NCBI GenBank assembly: GCA_001602645.1
Contig: LUYE01000024.1
Coordinates: 1-64,000 of the forward strand
Length of the DNA stretch: 64,000 nucleotides
Source: Methanosarcinales archaeon Methan_01
GTDB lineage: Archaea > Halobacteriota > Methanosarcinia > Methanotrichales > Methanotrichaceae
Direction: 5' to 3'
Position numbers and translations under genes: made by a program. This document shows, piece after piece, positions 50,078 through 59,335 of the stretch. Each line of letters starts with the position of its first letter. Positions within the stretch are counted from its first letter, which is position 1. Below the pieces are notes generated by a model. The model did not search any database and was not told where the DNA came from. It saw nothing but the letters and a program-made list of their open reading frames with translations.

Positions 50078-50947
50078 ATGTCCAGAAACCATCAGATCGA
50101 GACCCCGGCCATGCTGAAGCTCCACCCCACCGCCAGCCTGGTGACCCTCTGGTCCCTCCCCCTCTACGCCGGGGCGGGGGCGCAGGTCCGGGAGTTTTTG
50201 AAGATGCTGGACCTCTCCTCCGGCGAAGGGCTCCTCAGAAGGTGCAACGCCATCTGCGACTGGTACGGCGAGGTGATCCTCAACAGAAAGCATTTCATAA
50301 AATGCATCGCGAAAAGGCTCATCGCCGGGTCAGAGGGTCCGGTCCAGATCGTCATCCTCGCCTCGGGAAAGTCGCCGCTGGCCCTCGAGCTCCTCGTCGA
50401 GGACGGATCCAGAATCACCGGGGTCTTCGAGGTGGACATGGCGGGGATGGAGGAGAAGGCCCGCCTATACAGCCGCCTCCTCCCGCCGGGGGCGGGGATG
50501 CTGAAGTGCCTGGAGGCGGACGTCTCCGGAGCCGATCTCGCCGAGAGGCTCGCTCTGGAGGGGTTCGACCCGGATGCTCCGGCGATCGTCGTCATGGAGG
50601 GGATCAGCTACTACCTTTCGAAGGAGGATCTGGCGGGGATCGTCTCAGGTTTTCGGTCCGGTGGGAGGAACCGGCTCATCCTCGAGTACCTCGTCCCCTG
50701 CCCCGAGGTGAGGTGGGGGAGGAGGGAGATCCCCCGGCGGATCTTCTCCCTGATCCGAGAGGAGGCGGGGGCGGGAAGGATCACCTGCTACACCTGGGGA
50801 GAGCTATCGGCCCTCTTCGAAGAGCTCGGAGGAAGGGTCGTCTCCACCACCAGCATGGCGGAGATGGAGCGGCTCCGCCTCGGCAGTAACGAGCGGTTCC
50901 GCAATAGGGATGATGGATGGATCGAGGGGCTTGTCGCCGCCTTATGA
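50078..50947 (+). CDS. leucine-carboxyl-methyltransferase-like protein
   Basis: 289 aa; ATG 50078 is used (a TTG at 50069 is possible, and no ribosome-binding site decides). A SAM-dependent enzyme of the PPM1/TcmP type: VQIVILASGKSPLALELLV (motif I, with an unusual SGKSP), FEVDMAGMEEKARLY, and PAIVVMEGISYYLSKEDLAGIV, the characteristic EG-YYL segment. Such proteins methylate small acids or protein ends; the substrate here is unknown. It is probably co-transcribed with the acetyltransferase. Confidence 0.72.
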   Translation: MSRNHQIETPAMLKLHPTASLVTLWSLPLYAGAGAQVREFLKMLDLSSGEGLLRRCNAICDWYGEVILNRKHFIKCIAKRLIAGSEGPVQIVILASGKSPLALELLVEDGSRITGVFEVDMAGMEEKARLYSRLLPPGAGMLKCLEADVSGADLAERLALEGFDPDAPAIVVMEGISYYLSKEDLAGIVSGFRSGGRNRLILEYLVPCPEVRWGRREIPRRIFSLIREEAGAGRITCYTWGELSALFEELGGRVVSTTSMAEMERLRLGSNERFRNRDDGWIEGLVAAL

Positions 50948-51051
50948 TATTCCCCTTCTGCCCTCCCCACCCCCAGGCTCCGGCTCCCCCTGGGAGGGAT
51001 GCCTCTTCCAAAGAACCGTCGCATCGCCCCCCTGCCCCTCATCAGGGCTGG

Positions 51052-52083
51052 TCACATCCCGGCGAGGACCATCTCCGCCGTCCTCCGGGGGGTGTGCTTG
51101 GCGGGAGGCGCGTACCCCATCCGGATGAGGATCTGGGGATAGTCGACGCAAAGGATCTCCGTCATCCTCTCTCTGAGCTCCGCGATCGCCACCGGCTGGC
51201 TGAAGAGGTCGAACCTGACGCCCAGCTTCGTGGCGGTCAAAAAGAGCTTTTCAAACCGCATCCCCGCCTCGACCCAGATCCGTTTGTCCTCGGCGTCGGT
51301 GGAGAGGACCCCGACGGCCGGCGAGGCCTTCATCAGGGCCATCTCCTTTCGGGCCCTGGACGCCGAGGTGTCGAAGGTCCCGAAGACGAACTTGCCGAAG
51401 TAGGACTCGAAGTCCGAGTAGCCGAAGGCGTAGCCGGGAAGGCCGTCCCAGGCGTCCTCGTCGTTTCTCCTGATCCACCGGGCGAGGTCCTTTCGGAAGG
51501 CCTTGTTCCCGAGCTGGATCCTGTGGGACTCCCCCAGGACCTCGGCCATCGCCGCCCTCTCCGCGGGGTCGGTGAGGACGTCGAGGCGGAAGCCCCCGTC
51601 TCCGACGGCCTCTTTCATCGCCTCGATCTTATCGGCCTTTATCGGCCGTTCGTCGTAGGCGCCGCGGTTGGTGTGCCTTTCTGTAATCTCGGGGAAGAGG
51701 TATGGCGGAAACTTCGGCGATGCTCCTCCATCCTCCTGGAACTTCACGACGGCAATCGTCTCGGCGTCGATCCCGTCGGGGAAGCGCTCGACCTGGTAGC
51801 CGAGATCGAAGTGCTCTGCGGCCAAAAGCAGATTTGTGAGGAGGCACCCCAGGCTCATGTAGGTCGTCCTGTTCGTCGGCTCGACGTCAGGAAGGGTCCG
51901 GCTGAAGTCGGCCATCACCGCCACCTTGTTCCCGTTTACAGCGAGCTTCCAGGGCTGGTTGTTCGGCCCCGAGGGTGCCAAGACGGCGTACCGGAGGAGG
52001 AACTTCAGCTTCTCGTCGATCTCTCCCGACGCGGGGTAATCTCCGGCGTCAACGCTCCAGGCGATAAGGTTCTTCTCTGCCAT
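51052..52083 (-). CDS. nitroreductase-family flavoprotein
   Basis: 343 aa, longer than the 200-aa standard and built like the double-lobed Acg-type nitroreductases. FMN-binding pieces: LLRYAVLAPSGPNNQPWKL (residues about 29-47), MSLGCLLTNLLLAAEHFDLGYQVERFPD, ERHTNRGAYDERPI, and an RFEKLFLTATKLGVRFDLFSQPV repeat of the fold. It probably reduces a quinone or similar compound. A stand-alone gene divergent from nurA. Confidence 0.8.
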   Translation of the reverse strand: MAEKNLIAWSVDAGDYPASGEIDEKLKFLLRYAVLAPSGPNNQPWKLAVNGNKVAVMADFSRTLPDVEPTNRTTYMSLGCLLTNLLLAAEHFDLGYQVERFPDGIDAETIAVVKFQEDGGASPKFPPYLFPEITERHTNRGAYDERPIKADKIEAMKEAVGDGGFRLDVLTDPAERAAMAEVLGESHRIQLGNKAFRKDLARWIRRNDEDAWDGLPGYAFGYSDFESYFGKFVFGTFDTSASRARKEMALMKASPAVGVLSTDAEDKRIWVEAGMRFEKLFLTATKLGVRFDLFSQPVAIAELRERMTEILCVDYPQILIRMGYAPPAKHTPRRTAEMVLAGM

Positions 52084-52192
52084 CGTAATCTACCTCTCCA
52101 CTCCTATTTTGGCTTACGAGCTTTTTAGGTTTATGGAGTCGGGGGACATTTGGGGGTAGGGGAGGAACTCTTCCCTATTTAGCCGGGGTTAC

Positions 52193-53269
52193 TTGCCCGC
52201 CACTCTCAAAATCGGTATATACATCGACGTCAAACAAATATCGATGATCGAGAGGGAGAAGCTCGCCGAGGCAGCCCGCGTCATGAGGGAGTACTTGGCC
52301 CCCGTCGACCCCAACGAGTTTGAGGCGGAGACGGGTATCCGCGAAAGCGACTTTTGCGAGATCGTCCCCCGAGAGTTCGGCGGCCGGATCTTCGCCATCG
52401 ACGGGTCCAACGTCGTAGTCTTCGACCTCGGGAACGTCACCCTGAACAGGATCAGGGCCGGATACGTCGTCTACCAGGGCACCAAATGGCAGAAGACCGT
52501 CACCGTCTACGACGACCTCTTCACCGCCGATCGGGAGAGTTACCGCCAGCAGTTCGACCGGTTTCGCCGGGAGATCTTCGGCCTCGAGGACTCCTTCGAG
52601 CTGAAGACTGAGGAGGAGCTGGAGAGGATATCGACCTTTTATAGAGACCTCCAGGAGCACGTCGCCTTATCCGAGGCCGTCTCGGAGGCCGAGGCCGGAG
52701 ACCTCGTCCTCTACGATGGGGGCTTCTCCCTCTGGAGCGACCCCTACTATCGAGAGGTCTTAAACCAAATATTCGAGGAGGCCGAGGGAAGGAGGGTCGA
52801 CCTCCTGGCCGTCAGCAAGTCGAGCAAGCTCTCCTGGGGGCGCGGGATCTCAAGGCCTCTCGTGAAGTCCACAGACCGCATCGGGAGCCTGGCGGTCCCG
52901 GACAAGCCGTGGAGGGTCCAGGTGAGCGGCAAAAGAGCGATTCGTGAGGATCCCTGGCGGGGAAGGACTTACGTGGCGAAGTTTCACCCGCGGGCAACCC
53001 ACGCCTTCAGGGTCGATGCCCCCGACAGCGTCGCAGAAGAGATCGACGAGGCCCTGGGCAGGGCGGCGATGTACGCCCGGTCCTCAGAGAGCTTGGGATA
53101 TCCCCACGCCCTCTTCAGGGCCCACCAGGACCTGAAGATCCCGGTCCAGGAGAGGAACTTCACGCGGCTCTCCCTATTCGAGGGTCTCCGGGCGGAGGGG
53201 TTGAACGAGACGGAGATCCGCAGCGCCCTCGACTATCACGAGGTTCTGGACGGACTATCCAGGAGGTAG
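52193..53269 (+). CDS. nurA: 5'-3' nuclease NurA
   Basis: A 358-aa nuclease of the NurA family that works with HerA to resect DNA ends. Conserved acidic residues sit in RIFAIDGSNV (Asp near residue 67) and GDLVLYDGGFSLWSD (about 166-180). Further family segments are AVSKSSKLSWGRG and YPHALFRAHQDLKI. It starts with TTG at 52193, about 25 bases after a TATA-like CCTATTTAG. First gene of nurA-herA-mre11-rad50. Confidence 0.92.
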   Translation: MPATLKIGIYIDVKQISMIEREKLAEAARVMREYLAPVDPNEFEAETGIRESDFCEIVPREFGGRIFAIDGSNVVVFDLGNVTLNRIRAGYVVYQGTKWQKTVTVYDDLFTADRESYRQQFDRFRREIFGLEDSFELKTEEELERISTFYRDLQEHVALSEAVSEAEAGDLVLYDGGFSLWSDPYYREVLNQIFEEAEGRRVDLLAVSKSSKLSWGRGISRPLVKSTDRIGSLAVPDKPWRVQVSGKRAIREDPWRGRTYVAKFHPRATHAFRVDAPDSVAEEIDEALGRAAMYARSSESLGYPHALFRAHQDLKIPVQERNFTRLSLFEGLRAEGLNETEIRSALDYHEVLDGLSRR

Positions 53270-53271
53270 AG

Positions 53272-54930
53272 ATGGCAGATCTATCAGACGAGAGATGGGG
53301 AGGGGAATCTGGAATGGCGACAACATCGTCGGATGGAGAAGGCAAAGTCGAAAAAAAGTATCAGACTACGAAGAACGACGACAATTCAAGCCCCTACCAC
53401 AAGATAATCTCTAAAGATGTGAGGGAGTACCACTTCATCGTCCCGAGTGGAGAGTGGGTGGAGCTGGGGGAGATCGTCTCGATCCACGACCTTAGGGACG
53501 AGATGGACGCCACCTTTCTCGCCAGGATAACCGACATCAGGCACGATTCCAACTACGACGGAAATTGGGACACGGTGATCCGGGGCGACGGCTTCTACGA
53601 CCCCGATCACATATTCCACCGGGTGGTGGCAGAGCCCCTCGGCTGCATAACGAAGGAGGATGGTGGAAGGGAGCGGTTTCGAAAGTCGAGGACGATCCCC
53701 GCCAAGTTCTCCCCCGTGACCAAGGCGGAGAAGGAGGAGTTTCGGTTCCTCGCGGAGGTGATGGGGGATATCGAGGTGGGAAGGCTCAGGAACGGGAGCC
53801 GGGAGGTTAGGGAGATCCCCGTCGCCCTTCATAGCGAGGCGATGGACCACCACATGGGGGTCTTCGCCACGACCGGCATGGGCAAATCGAACTTCATGAA
53901 GGTCTTCGCCGCCTCCTGTATGAAGAATGCCTCCTCGAAGAGGTCGAAGTTCGGCCTATTGATCGTCGACCCCCACGGCGAGTACATCTTCGGCAAGAAG
54001 GGGACGAAGGGGCTCCTCCACCTGGACAGGTACAGGAGTGGGATCGTCTGCTACTCCACCGACCCCGGCCACCTCAATGACCCCCTCGTATCGCAGCTGA
54101 CGGTGAAGAGGAGCGAGATCCTCCCCCAGGACATCGAGGTCCTCTACGACTGGACCCCTGCCCAGAGGGAGGCGTTGGAGGCGGTATCAAGGGTCTTCTA
54201 CGAGGAGGCCTGGCTCGAGGATATCATAACCCCCGAGGGGGCCTCCAGGATGGTCTCCGAGGGCTTCCACGAGAAGACGGTAGGCAGGATCAGCCGGACG
54301 ATAAAGACGATCCTGGACAAGAACCGGTACATCTCGGACCTCACCTCCAGCGTCCCAGGCATAATATCCAACCTCCTGGCAGGAAAGGTCGTCCTGGTGG
54401 ACATCCCCACCCTCGGAGAGAGGTCGGAGCTATTTCTCCTCTCTCTATTATCCCGGTCAATCCTAGACAGGTACAAGAGAGAGAGCGCCGAGGGGGCGAA
54501 GGGGAGAAGCTGCCTGATAACGGTGGAGGAGGCTCAGCGGGTCCTCGGCGGAGGCGAGGGGAGCCTCGCCCGGTTCGAGTCGATCGCCCGGGAGGGCCGA
54601 AAGTTTGGGGTGGGCCTATGCGCCGTAACCCAGCAGCCGAAGCTGATAGATAAGCAGCTCCTCTCCCAGTTCAACACCCTCGTCATCCTCGGCCTCGCCG
54701 ACCGAAACGACCGGACCCGCCTGGAGGAGTCGGCGAAGCAAGACCTCTCGACTTTGGACGTCGAGATCCAGACCCTGGAGAAGGGGGAGGCGATCGTCAG
54801 CACCCTGAAGATCCCCTTCCCCGTCCCCGCCAGCATCCATCTGTACGAAAAGTACCTGGAATGGCTCAACCGAGATGGCTCGGCTGAGACGAGGGGGAGG
54901 ATCGGGGGATTCAACCCTCCCCCTGATTAG
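53272..54930 (+). CDS. herA: bipolar DNA translocase/helicase HerA
   Basis: A 552-aa FtsK-like ATPase. The N-terminal HAS barrel (about residues 55-195) binds NurA. Walker A is FATTGMGKSNF (about 197-207), LLIVDPHGEY is near 229, Walker B is CLITVEEAQRVLGG (about 411-424), and an arginine-finger region lies near LADRNDRTRLEESAKQD. A hexamer pumps DNA into NurA. The first 40 residues are hydrophilic and likely disordered. It starts 2 bases after the nurA stop. Confidence 0.94.
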   Translation: MADLSDERWGGESGMATTSSDGEGKVEKKYQTTKNDDNSSPYHKIISKDVREYHFIVPSGEWVELGEIVSIHDLRDEMDATFLARITDIRHDSNYDGNWDTVIRGDGFYDPDHIFHRVVAEPLGCITKEDGGRERFRKSRTIPAKFSPVTKAEKEEFRFLAEVMGDIEVGRLRNGSREVREIPVALHSEAMDHHMGVFATTGMGKSNFMKVFAASCMKNASSKRSKFGLLIVDPHGEYIFGKKGTKGLLHLDRYRSGIVCYSTDPGHLNDPLVSQLTVKRSEILPQDIEVLYDWTPAQREALEAVSRVFYEEAWLEDIITPEGASRMVSEGFHEKTVGRISRTIKTILDKNRYISDLTSSVPGIISNLLAGKVVLVDIPTLGERSELFLLSLLSRSILDRYKRESAEGAKGRSCLITVEEAQRVLGGGEGSLARFESIAREGRKFGVGLCAVTQQPKLIDKQLLSQFNTLVILGLADRNDRTRLEESAKQDLSTLDVEIQTLEKGEAIVSTLKIPFPVPASIHLYEKYLEWLNRDGSAETRGRIGGFNPPPD

Positions 54931-54945
54931 CTTTGGGGGAAGTTC

Positions 54946-56112
54946 ATGAAGATCGTCCACATGGCAGACTCCCACCTCGGCTTCTCCGCCTACGGCCGGG
55001 TCGATAGGTGGGGGAGAAACCTCCGGGAGGAGAAGATTTACCAGGGCTTCGCCAAAGCGGTAGAGACGATCATCGACCTTTCGCCCGACGCCGTCGTCCA
55101 CGCCGGGGACGTCTTCCACCACGTCCGACCTCGGATCAGGCCCCTCTACGTCCTCCAGCAGAACCTGGAGAAGCTGGTGGATGCGGGGATCCCTGTGGTC
55201 ATCATCAGCGGAAACCACGACGCTCCCAAGAGCTACGCCTCCCTCTCCCCCTTCAGCCTCTTTGAAGGGATGGAAGGCGTCCAGATCGCCCACCGATACC
55301 GGCACGAATGCTTCGAGGTCGGAGACCACCACTTCCACTGCATCCCCTTCTGTCTCGGCCCCGAGGACTACATGGAGGAGTTTAGAAAGATGCAGGAGCT
55401 CCGGGCGGAGATGTCGGGAGGAAGGGACGTCCTGGTGATGCACGGCCTGGTGGAGGCGCTCTGGGACCGGAGGCTTCGGACCGTCGGCGAACACGAGCTT
55501 AAAGAGAGCTTCCTGAAGGGGGACCTCTCCTACATCGCCCTCGGCCACTACCACGGCCAGGCTCGGGTGGCGAAGAACGGCTGGTACAGCGGCTCCGTCG
55601 AGTACTTCAGGTTCAGCGAGGCCGGCGACGAGAAGGGGATCCTCCTCGTCGACCTCGAATCCGGGAGGGTGAAGCAGATCCCCATCCAGGATAAATACAT
55701 GCTCGACCTCGACCCGATCGACTGCGGCGGCCTAGCCTCCCGGGAGGTGGAGGAGGAGATCGCCGCCGTCTGCGGCCGTCGGGGGATAAAGGAGAAGATC
55801 GTGCGGCTGCGCCTCACGGCCCTCTCGAGGGAGGCGTACAGGTCCCTCAGCCGGCGGATGGTCGGCGAGCTTAGGGCTGAGGCCCTCCATATCGAGATCC
55901 TCCCGGAGTTCAGCGACGAGCCCTCCCACCAAGAGACGGAACCGATGGCCGCGGAGGATCTGCCCCAGGAATTTAGAAAGTTCATCCAGGAAGAGGCGGC
56001 CGATGGCTCCATCCCCGCGGCTATAAGAGAGGAGGTCCTGGGCTACGGGACCAACCTAATGGCCCAGATATCGGAGAGGAGGAGGACGGAGAGGTTCGAT
56101 GCGCCTCAATAG
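54946..56112 (+). CDS. mre11: DNA double-strand break repair nuclease Mre11
   Basis: A 388-aa metallophosphoesterase that with Rad50 recognises and trims DNA breaks. Metal-binding motifs: MADSHLG (Asp8, His10), HAGDVFH (Asp55), ISGNHDAP (Asn90, His91), MHGLVEA (His165) and GHYHGQ (about 200-202). The C-terminal part contains the capping and Rad50-binding region (PEFSDEPSHQ...EFRKFIQEEA). It overlaps rad50 by 14 bases. Confidence 0.95.
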   Translation: MKIVHMADSHLGFSAYGRVDRWGRNLREEKIYQGFAKAVETIIDLSPDAVVHAGDVFHHVRPRIRPLYVLQQNLEKLVDAGIPVVIISGNHDAPKSYASLSPFSLFEGMEGVQIAHRYRHECFEVGDHHFHCIPFCLGPEDYMEEFRKMQELRAEMSGGRDVLVMHGLVEALWDRRLRTVGEHELKESFLKGDLSYIALGHYHGQARVAKNGWYSGSVEYFRFSEAGDEKGILLVDLESGRVKQIPIQDKYMLDLDPIDCGGLASREVEEEIAAVCGRRGIKEKIVRLRLTALSREAYRSLSRRMVGELRAEALHIEILPEFSDEPSHQETEPMAAEDLPQEFRKFIQEEAADGSIPAAIREEVLGYGTNLMAQISERRRTERFDAPQ

Positions 56113-59100
56113 CCTATTGATGAAGAACTTCAAAAAGTACCGGGGCATTGTGACGGTCGAGTTCCAGGACGGCCTCACCGGCATCCTCGGAGGGAACGGC
56201 TCGGGAAAGAGCACCATCGTCGAGGCGATCGCCTGGGCCCTCTACGGGAGCAGGGCCTCGACGGTCAGGCGCGACTTCATCAAGAACTCCCGGGCTTCCG
56301 AGGGAGAGGACCTGGAGGTGAGCCTCTCCCTCCAACACGACGGCAAAGAGATGACGATCCTCCGGGCGATGAGGGGCAAGAATATGTCGCCGGAGGCGCG
56401 GCTCCGGATCGATGGAGAACTCGTCGCCACCGGGACGAGGGAGGTGGACGCCCGCCTCGAGGAGATCCTCCGGATAAGCTTCTCAGACTTCATGAAGACC
56501 TTCTATGCGCGGCAGAAGGACCTGGACAACCTGATAAGAGATCGGGGCTCCGAGAAGCGGGAGTACCTCCTCACCCTTCTGGGGCTCGATGAGGTCCGGA
56601 ATAGGGCGATGGAGATGATCAGGTCCGACCTGAGGGAGGCGGAGGGGGAGGTCGGACGGGTCGAGGGAGCCCTAGATGAGATCGGCGACGTAGACGGCTC
56701 CATCGAAGATGGGGAGAGGATGGTCTCCTCGGCGAGGGAGGTTTTGGCCGAGGCGAGGTGCCTTGAAGCGAAGATCGCCTCCACCGTCGAGGGGTGCCGT
56801 CGGCGACTGGAGAGAGAGGCGGAGCGGAAGCGGTCCCGAGAAGCCATCGCCGCGGATTTGGAGCGGCTCCGAGCCGACCTAGCCTCAATGGAGAGGTCGA
56901 TCGCCGTGGACGATGGGAGGCTAGCCGAGATCGAGGAGGGCAGGTGGCAGCTCTTCGAGCTGGAAACTAAGCTCAATAAGCTCCGCGACCTCCGGTTCCG
57001 CCTGGAGGCGATGGAGACGAAGAGGCCTCGCCACCACCTCCTCGTCGAGAGGCGGGCCGGGGTCAGAGCTGACCTGGAGGGCCGGGGTCGCCTCCTCTCA
57101 GAGGCGGAGGCGAGGCTCGCAAGGCTCCGGGATGAGGTCCTGGAGCTGGAGGCGATCCGACCTTTTGAGGAGGAGTACCGGCGGCTCCTATCGGAGCTGG
57201 AGGGGATGGAGTCGAAGAGGGATCGCTTCCAGGAGCTCGCATCCCTCGTTGGGAGGGAGAGGGCTCGGAAGGAGGGGGCGGAGGAGAACCTCGCCAGGGT
57301 CGAGGAGGAGATCAGGGGCCTAACGGCAGCGAAGCTCCGGATCGCCGAGATCACCCCATCCGTCGAGATCTTCCAGACCCTCCAGGAGGAGATCCGCCGG
57401 CAGGAGAGAGAGGCGGAGAAGGACCGGCTCCTCGTCGGCCTCCGGGAGAGGGCCGGAACCGCCCGGTATCGGGCAGAACGGGTGGAGGCGGAGGTGGAGG
57501 AGATCGAGGGGGCGATCTCGGACATCGATGACCGGGTGGTGGGAGAGGCGGTCCTCCTCACAAGGGAGGGGGAGATCATTCGCCTCCTGGCCGGGGCGGA
57601 GGAGGAGCTGGCGGACCTCAACCTCGGCCTGGAGGTGGCGAGGCGAGAGCTTCGGGATGCGGAGGCCCAGAGGTCGAGGATCGAGGCCCTCGGGGAGGAG
57701 AGCCTCTGCCCCACCTGCGAGAGGCCCCTGGCGGAGCAGAGGCCCCTCCTTCTTTATAAGTACAGGACCGTTGCCGCCGGGGCGGCGGATAGGATCGCCG
57801 CCCTCGAGGAGAGGAGGGGGAAAGCCCTCGCCCGGATCGACGAGGGGAGGAGGGAGAAGGAGGAGATCAGGAGGGAGCTTTCCCAGATCGCAGAGCAGAA
57901 GGCTAGGCGTGGAGAGCTTCTGGCCGAGATGAGGAGCCTGGCCGCCCGGGGCCATGAGCTTTCGACGGAGGCGGAGGAGATCGAGGGGGAGATACGAGCC
58001 ATCGGCCCCGTCGACTACGACCCCCCTCGGCTTTCCATCCTCGCGGCGAAGGCCTCCTCCCTCCTCCCCCTCGTCGAGGAGCACCGACAGCTCTCCGTCC
58101 GGATCGAGGACCTACCGAAGAAGAGGTCGGAGGAGGCGGAGATGAGGTCCGCCCTGGCGAGGTCTCTCGCCAGGATCGCCTCCCTGGACGAAGAGATCGC
58201 CACCCTCGGCTACAGCGATGGGGAGAGGCTGAGGTTGCGGGAGACGATCGCCTCCCGGAGGGAGGATCACAGGAGGTTTTCGTCCCTGGAGGGGCGCGTC
58301 CGGGAGATCCCGGCCGCCGAGGAGGCGGCTGAGGGGCTGAGATCGGAGGTCGGATGGCTTCGAGATCATCTGAAGGAGGTCGAGGGGGAGATCGAAGAGC
58401 TCGGCTTCGATCCAGCCGAGCACGATCGCCTCCTGGTGGAGGCGAGGTCCCTGGCGAAGGCCGAGACGGCGGCAAACGAGATCAGGCTCGCCCTGGCCGC
58501 CGAGGGGGAGGTGAGGCGCCACCGGGAGGAGGCGGAGACGGCGGCCAACCGGCTCTGGGGCGAGGTCGAGCGCGCCGAGAAGAATCTCATCGACCTCGCC
58601 TTCTCCGAGGAGGCGTTAGGCGAGGCGAAGGCCGCCCTGGAAGAGGCCTCCCTCCAGCTGGAGGCGGCCCGGAAGAAGGCGTCGGACCAGACGGTCCGCC
58701 TCGGCCTCGCCGAGGGGAACCTCGAACGGCTCAGGGCCGAGGCCGCGAGGAAGAGGGAGCTGGAGGAGAGGGGGGCCGCCATGAGGAGGCGGGTCCAGGT
58801 CGTCGAGACGACCAGGAGCCTTGCCAACCGGTTCATGGATGCGATCCTGGTGAGGATGAGGAGGGAGATCGCCGAGAGCGCTGGCCGGATCCTTCAGGAG
58901 GTGACGGGAAAGTACGGAAGGATCAGCATCGACGAGGAGTTCAACATCCTCGTCGAGGACGAGGGAGAGTTCTACCCCATATCCCGATACTCCGGAGGCG
59001 AGATCGACATGATCGCCGTCTCCGTCCGGGTAGCCATCAGTGAGCGGCTGATGAGGTTTTCACAGAATGGCCCCGGCTACTCCTTCCTCATACTGGACGA

Positions 59101-59287
59101 GATATTTGGGAGCCAGGACGTGGAGCACCGGGAGAGCATGATCAACATGCTCCGGAGCCTCGACGACAGGTTCCCTCAGATCTTCGCCATCAGTCACATC
59201 GGGGAGGTCCAGGGACAGTTCGACAACACGATCCTCGTCGTCGAGGAGGAGGACGGGTCGAGCCGAATCGAGGTGGACCTGAGGTGA
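56099..59287 (+). CDS. rad50: DNA double-strand break repair ATPase Rad50
   Basis: A 1062-aa SMC-like ATPase, a normal archaeal length. Walker A is LGGNGSGKSTIVEAI (about residues 30-44). Two long coiled coils flank a zinc hook, LCPTCERPL (Cys about 538 and 541), through which dimers join. The signature is YSGGEIDMIAVSVRVA (about 963) and Walker B is SFLILDEIFGSQD (about 995-1007). It tethers and opens breaks for Mre11. The coil regions are very rich in Arg, Glu and Leu, which creates long false frames on the other strand. Confidence 0.96.
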   Translation: MRLNSLLMKNFKKYRGIVTVEFQDGLTGILGGNGSGKSTIVEAIAWALYGSRASTVRRDFIKNSRASEGEDLEVSLSLQHDGKEMTILRAMRGKNMSPEARLRIDGELVATGTREVDARLEEILRISFSDFMKTFYARQKDLDNLIRDRGSEKREYLLTLLGLDEVRNRAMEMIRSDLREAEGEVGRVEGALDEIGDVDGSIEDGERMVSSAREVLAEARCLEAKIASTVEGCRRRLEREAERKRSREAIAADLERLRADLASMERSIAVDDGRLAEIEEGRWQLFELETKLNKLRDLRFRLEAMETKRPRHHLLVERRAGVRADLEGRGRLLSEAEARLARLRDEVLELEAIRPFEEEYRRLLSELEGMESKRDRFQELASLVGRERARKEGAEENLARVEEEIRGLTAAKLRIAEITPSVEIFQTLQEEIRRQEREAEKDRLLVGLRERAGTARYRAERVEAEVEEIEGAISDIDDRVVGEAVLLTREGEIIRLLAGAEEELADLNLGLEVARRELRDAEAQRSRIEALGEESLCPTCERPLAEQRPLLLYKYRTVAAGAADRIAALEERRGKALARIDEGRREKEEIRRELSQIAEQKARRGELLAEMRSLAARGHELSTEAEEIEGEIRAIGPVDYDPPRLSILAAKASSLLPLVEEHRQLSVRIEDLPKKRSEEAEMRSALARSLARIASLDEEIATLGYSDGERLRLRETIASRREDHRRFSSLEGRVREIPAAEEAAEGLRSEVGWLRDHLKEVEGEIEELGFDPAEHDRLLVEARSLAKAETAANEIRLALAAEGEVRRHREEAETAANRLWGEVERAEKNLIDLAFSEEALGEAKAALEEASLQLEAARKKASDQTVRLGLAEGNLERLRAEAARKRELEERGAAMRRRVQVVETTRSLANRFMDAILVRMRREIAESAGRILQEVTGKYGRISIDEEFNILVEDEGEFYPISRYSGGEIDMIAVSVRVAISERLMRFSQNGPGYSFLILDEIFGSQDVEHRESMINMLRSLDDRFPQIFAISHIGEVQGQFDNTILVVEEEDGSSRIEVDLR

Positions 59288-59335
59288 GCCGGACCGATTC
59301 AGGCCGGAGGGATGGTCCTTTTCTGTTCCGATGAT

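Noticed and set aside
56503-57714. 403-codon serine/arginine-rich frame opposite rad50
   Set aside because: Shadow of the Glu/Leu-rich coiled-coil codons of rad50.
52193-59287. nurA-herA-mre11-rad50 as a new defence system
   Set aside because: This is the standard archaeal end-resection operon with normal gene order and intact motifs; nothing extra is inserted.
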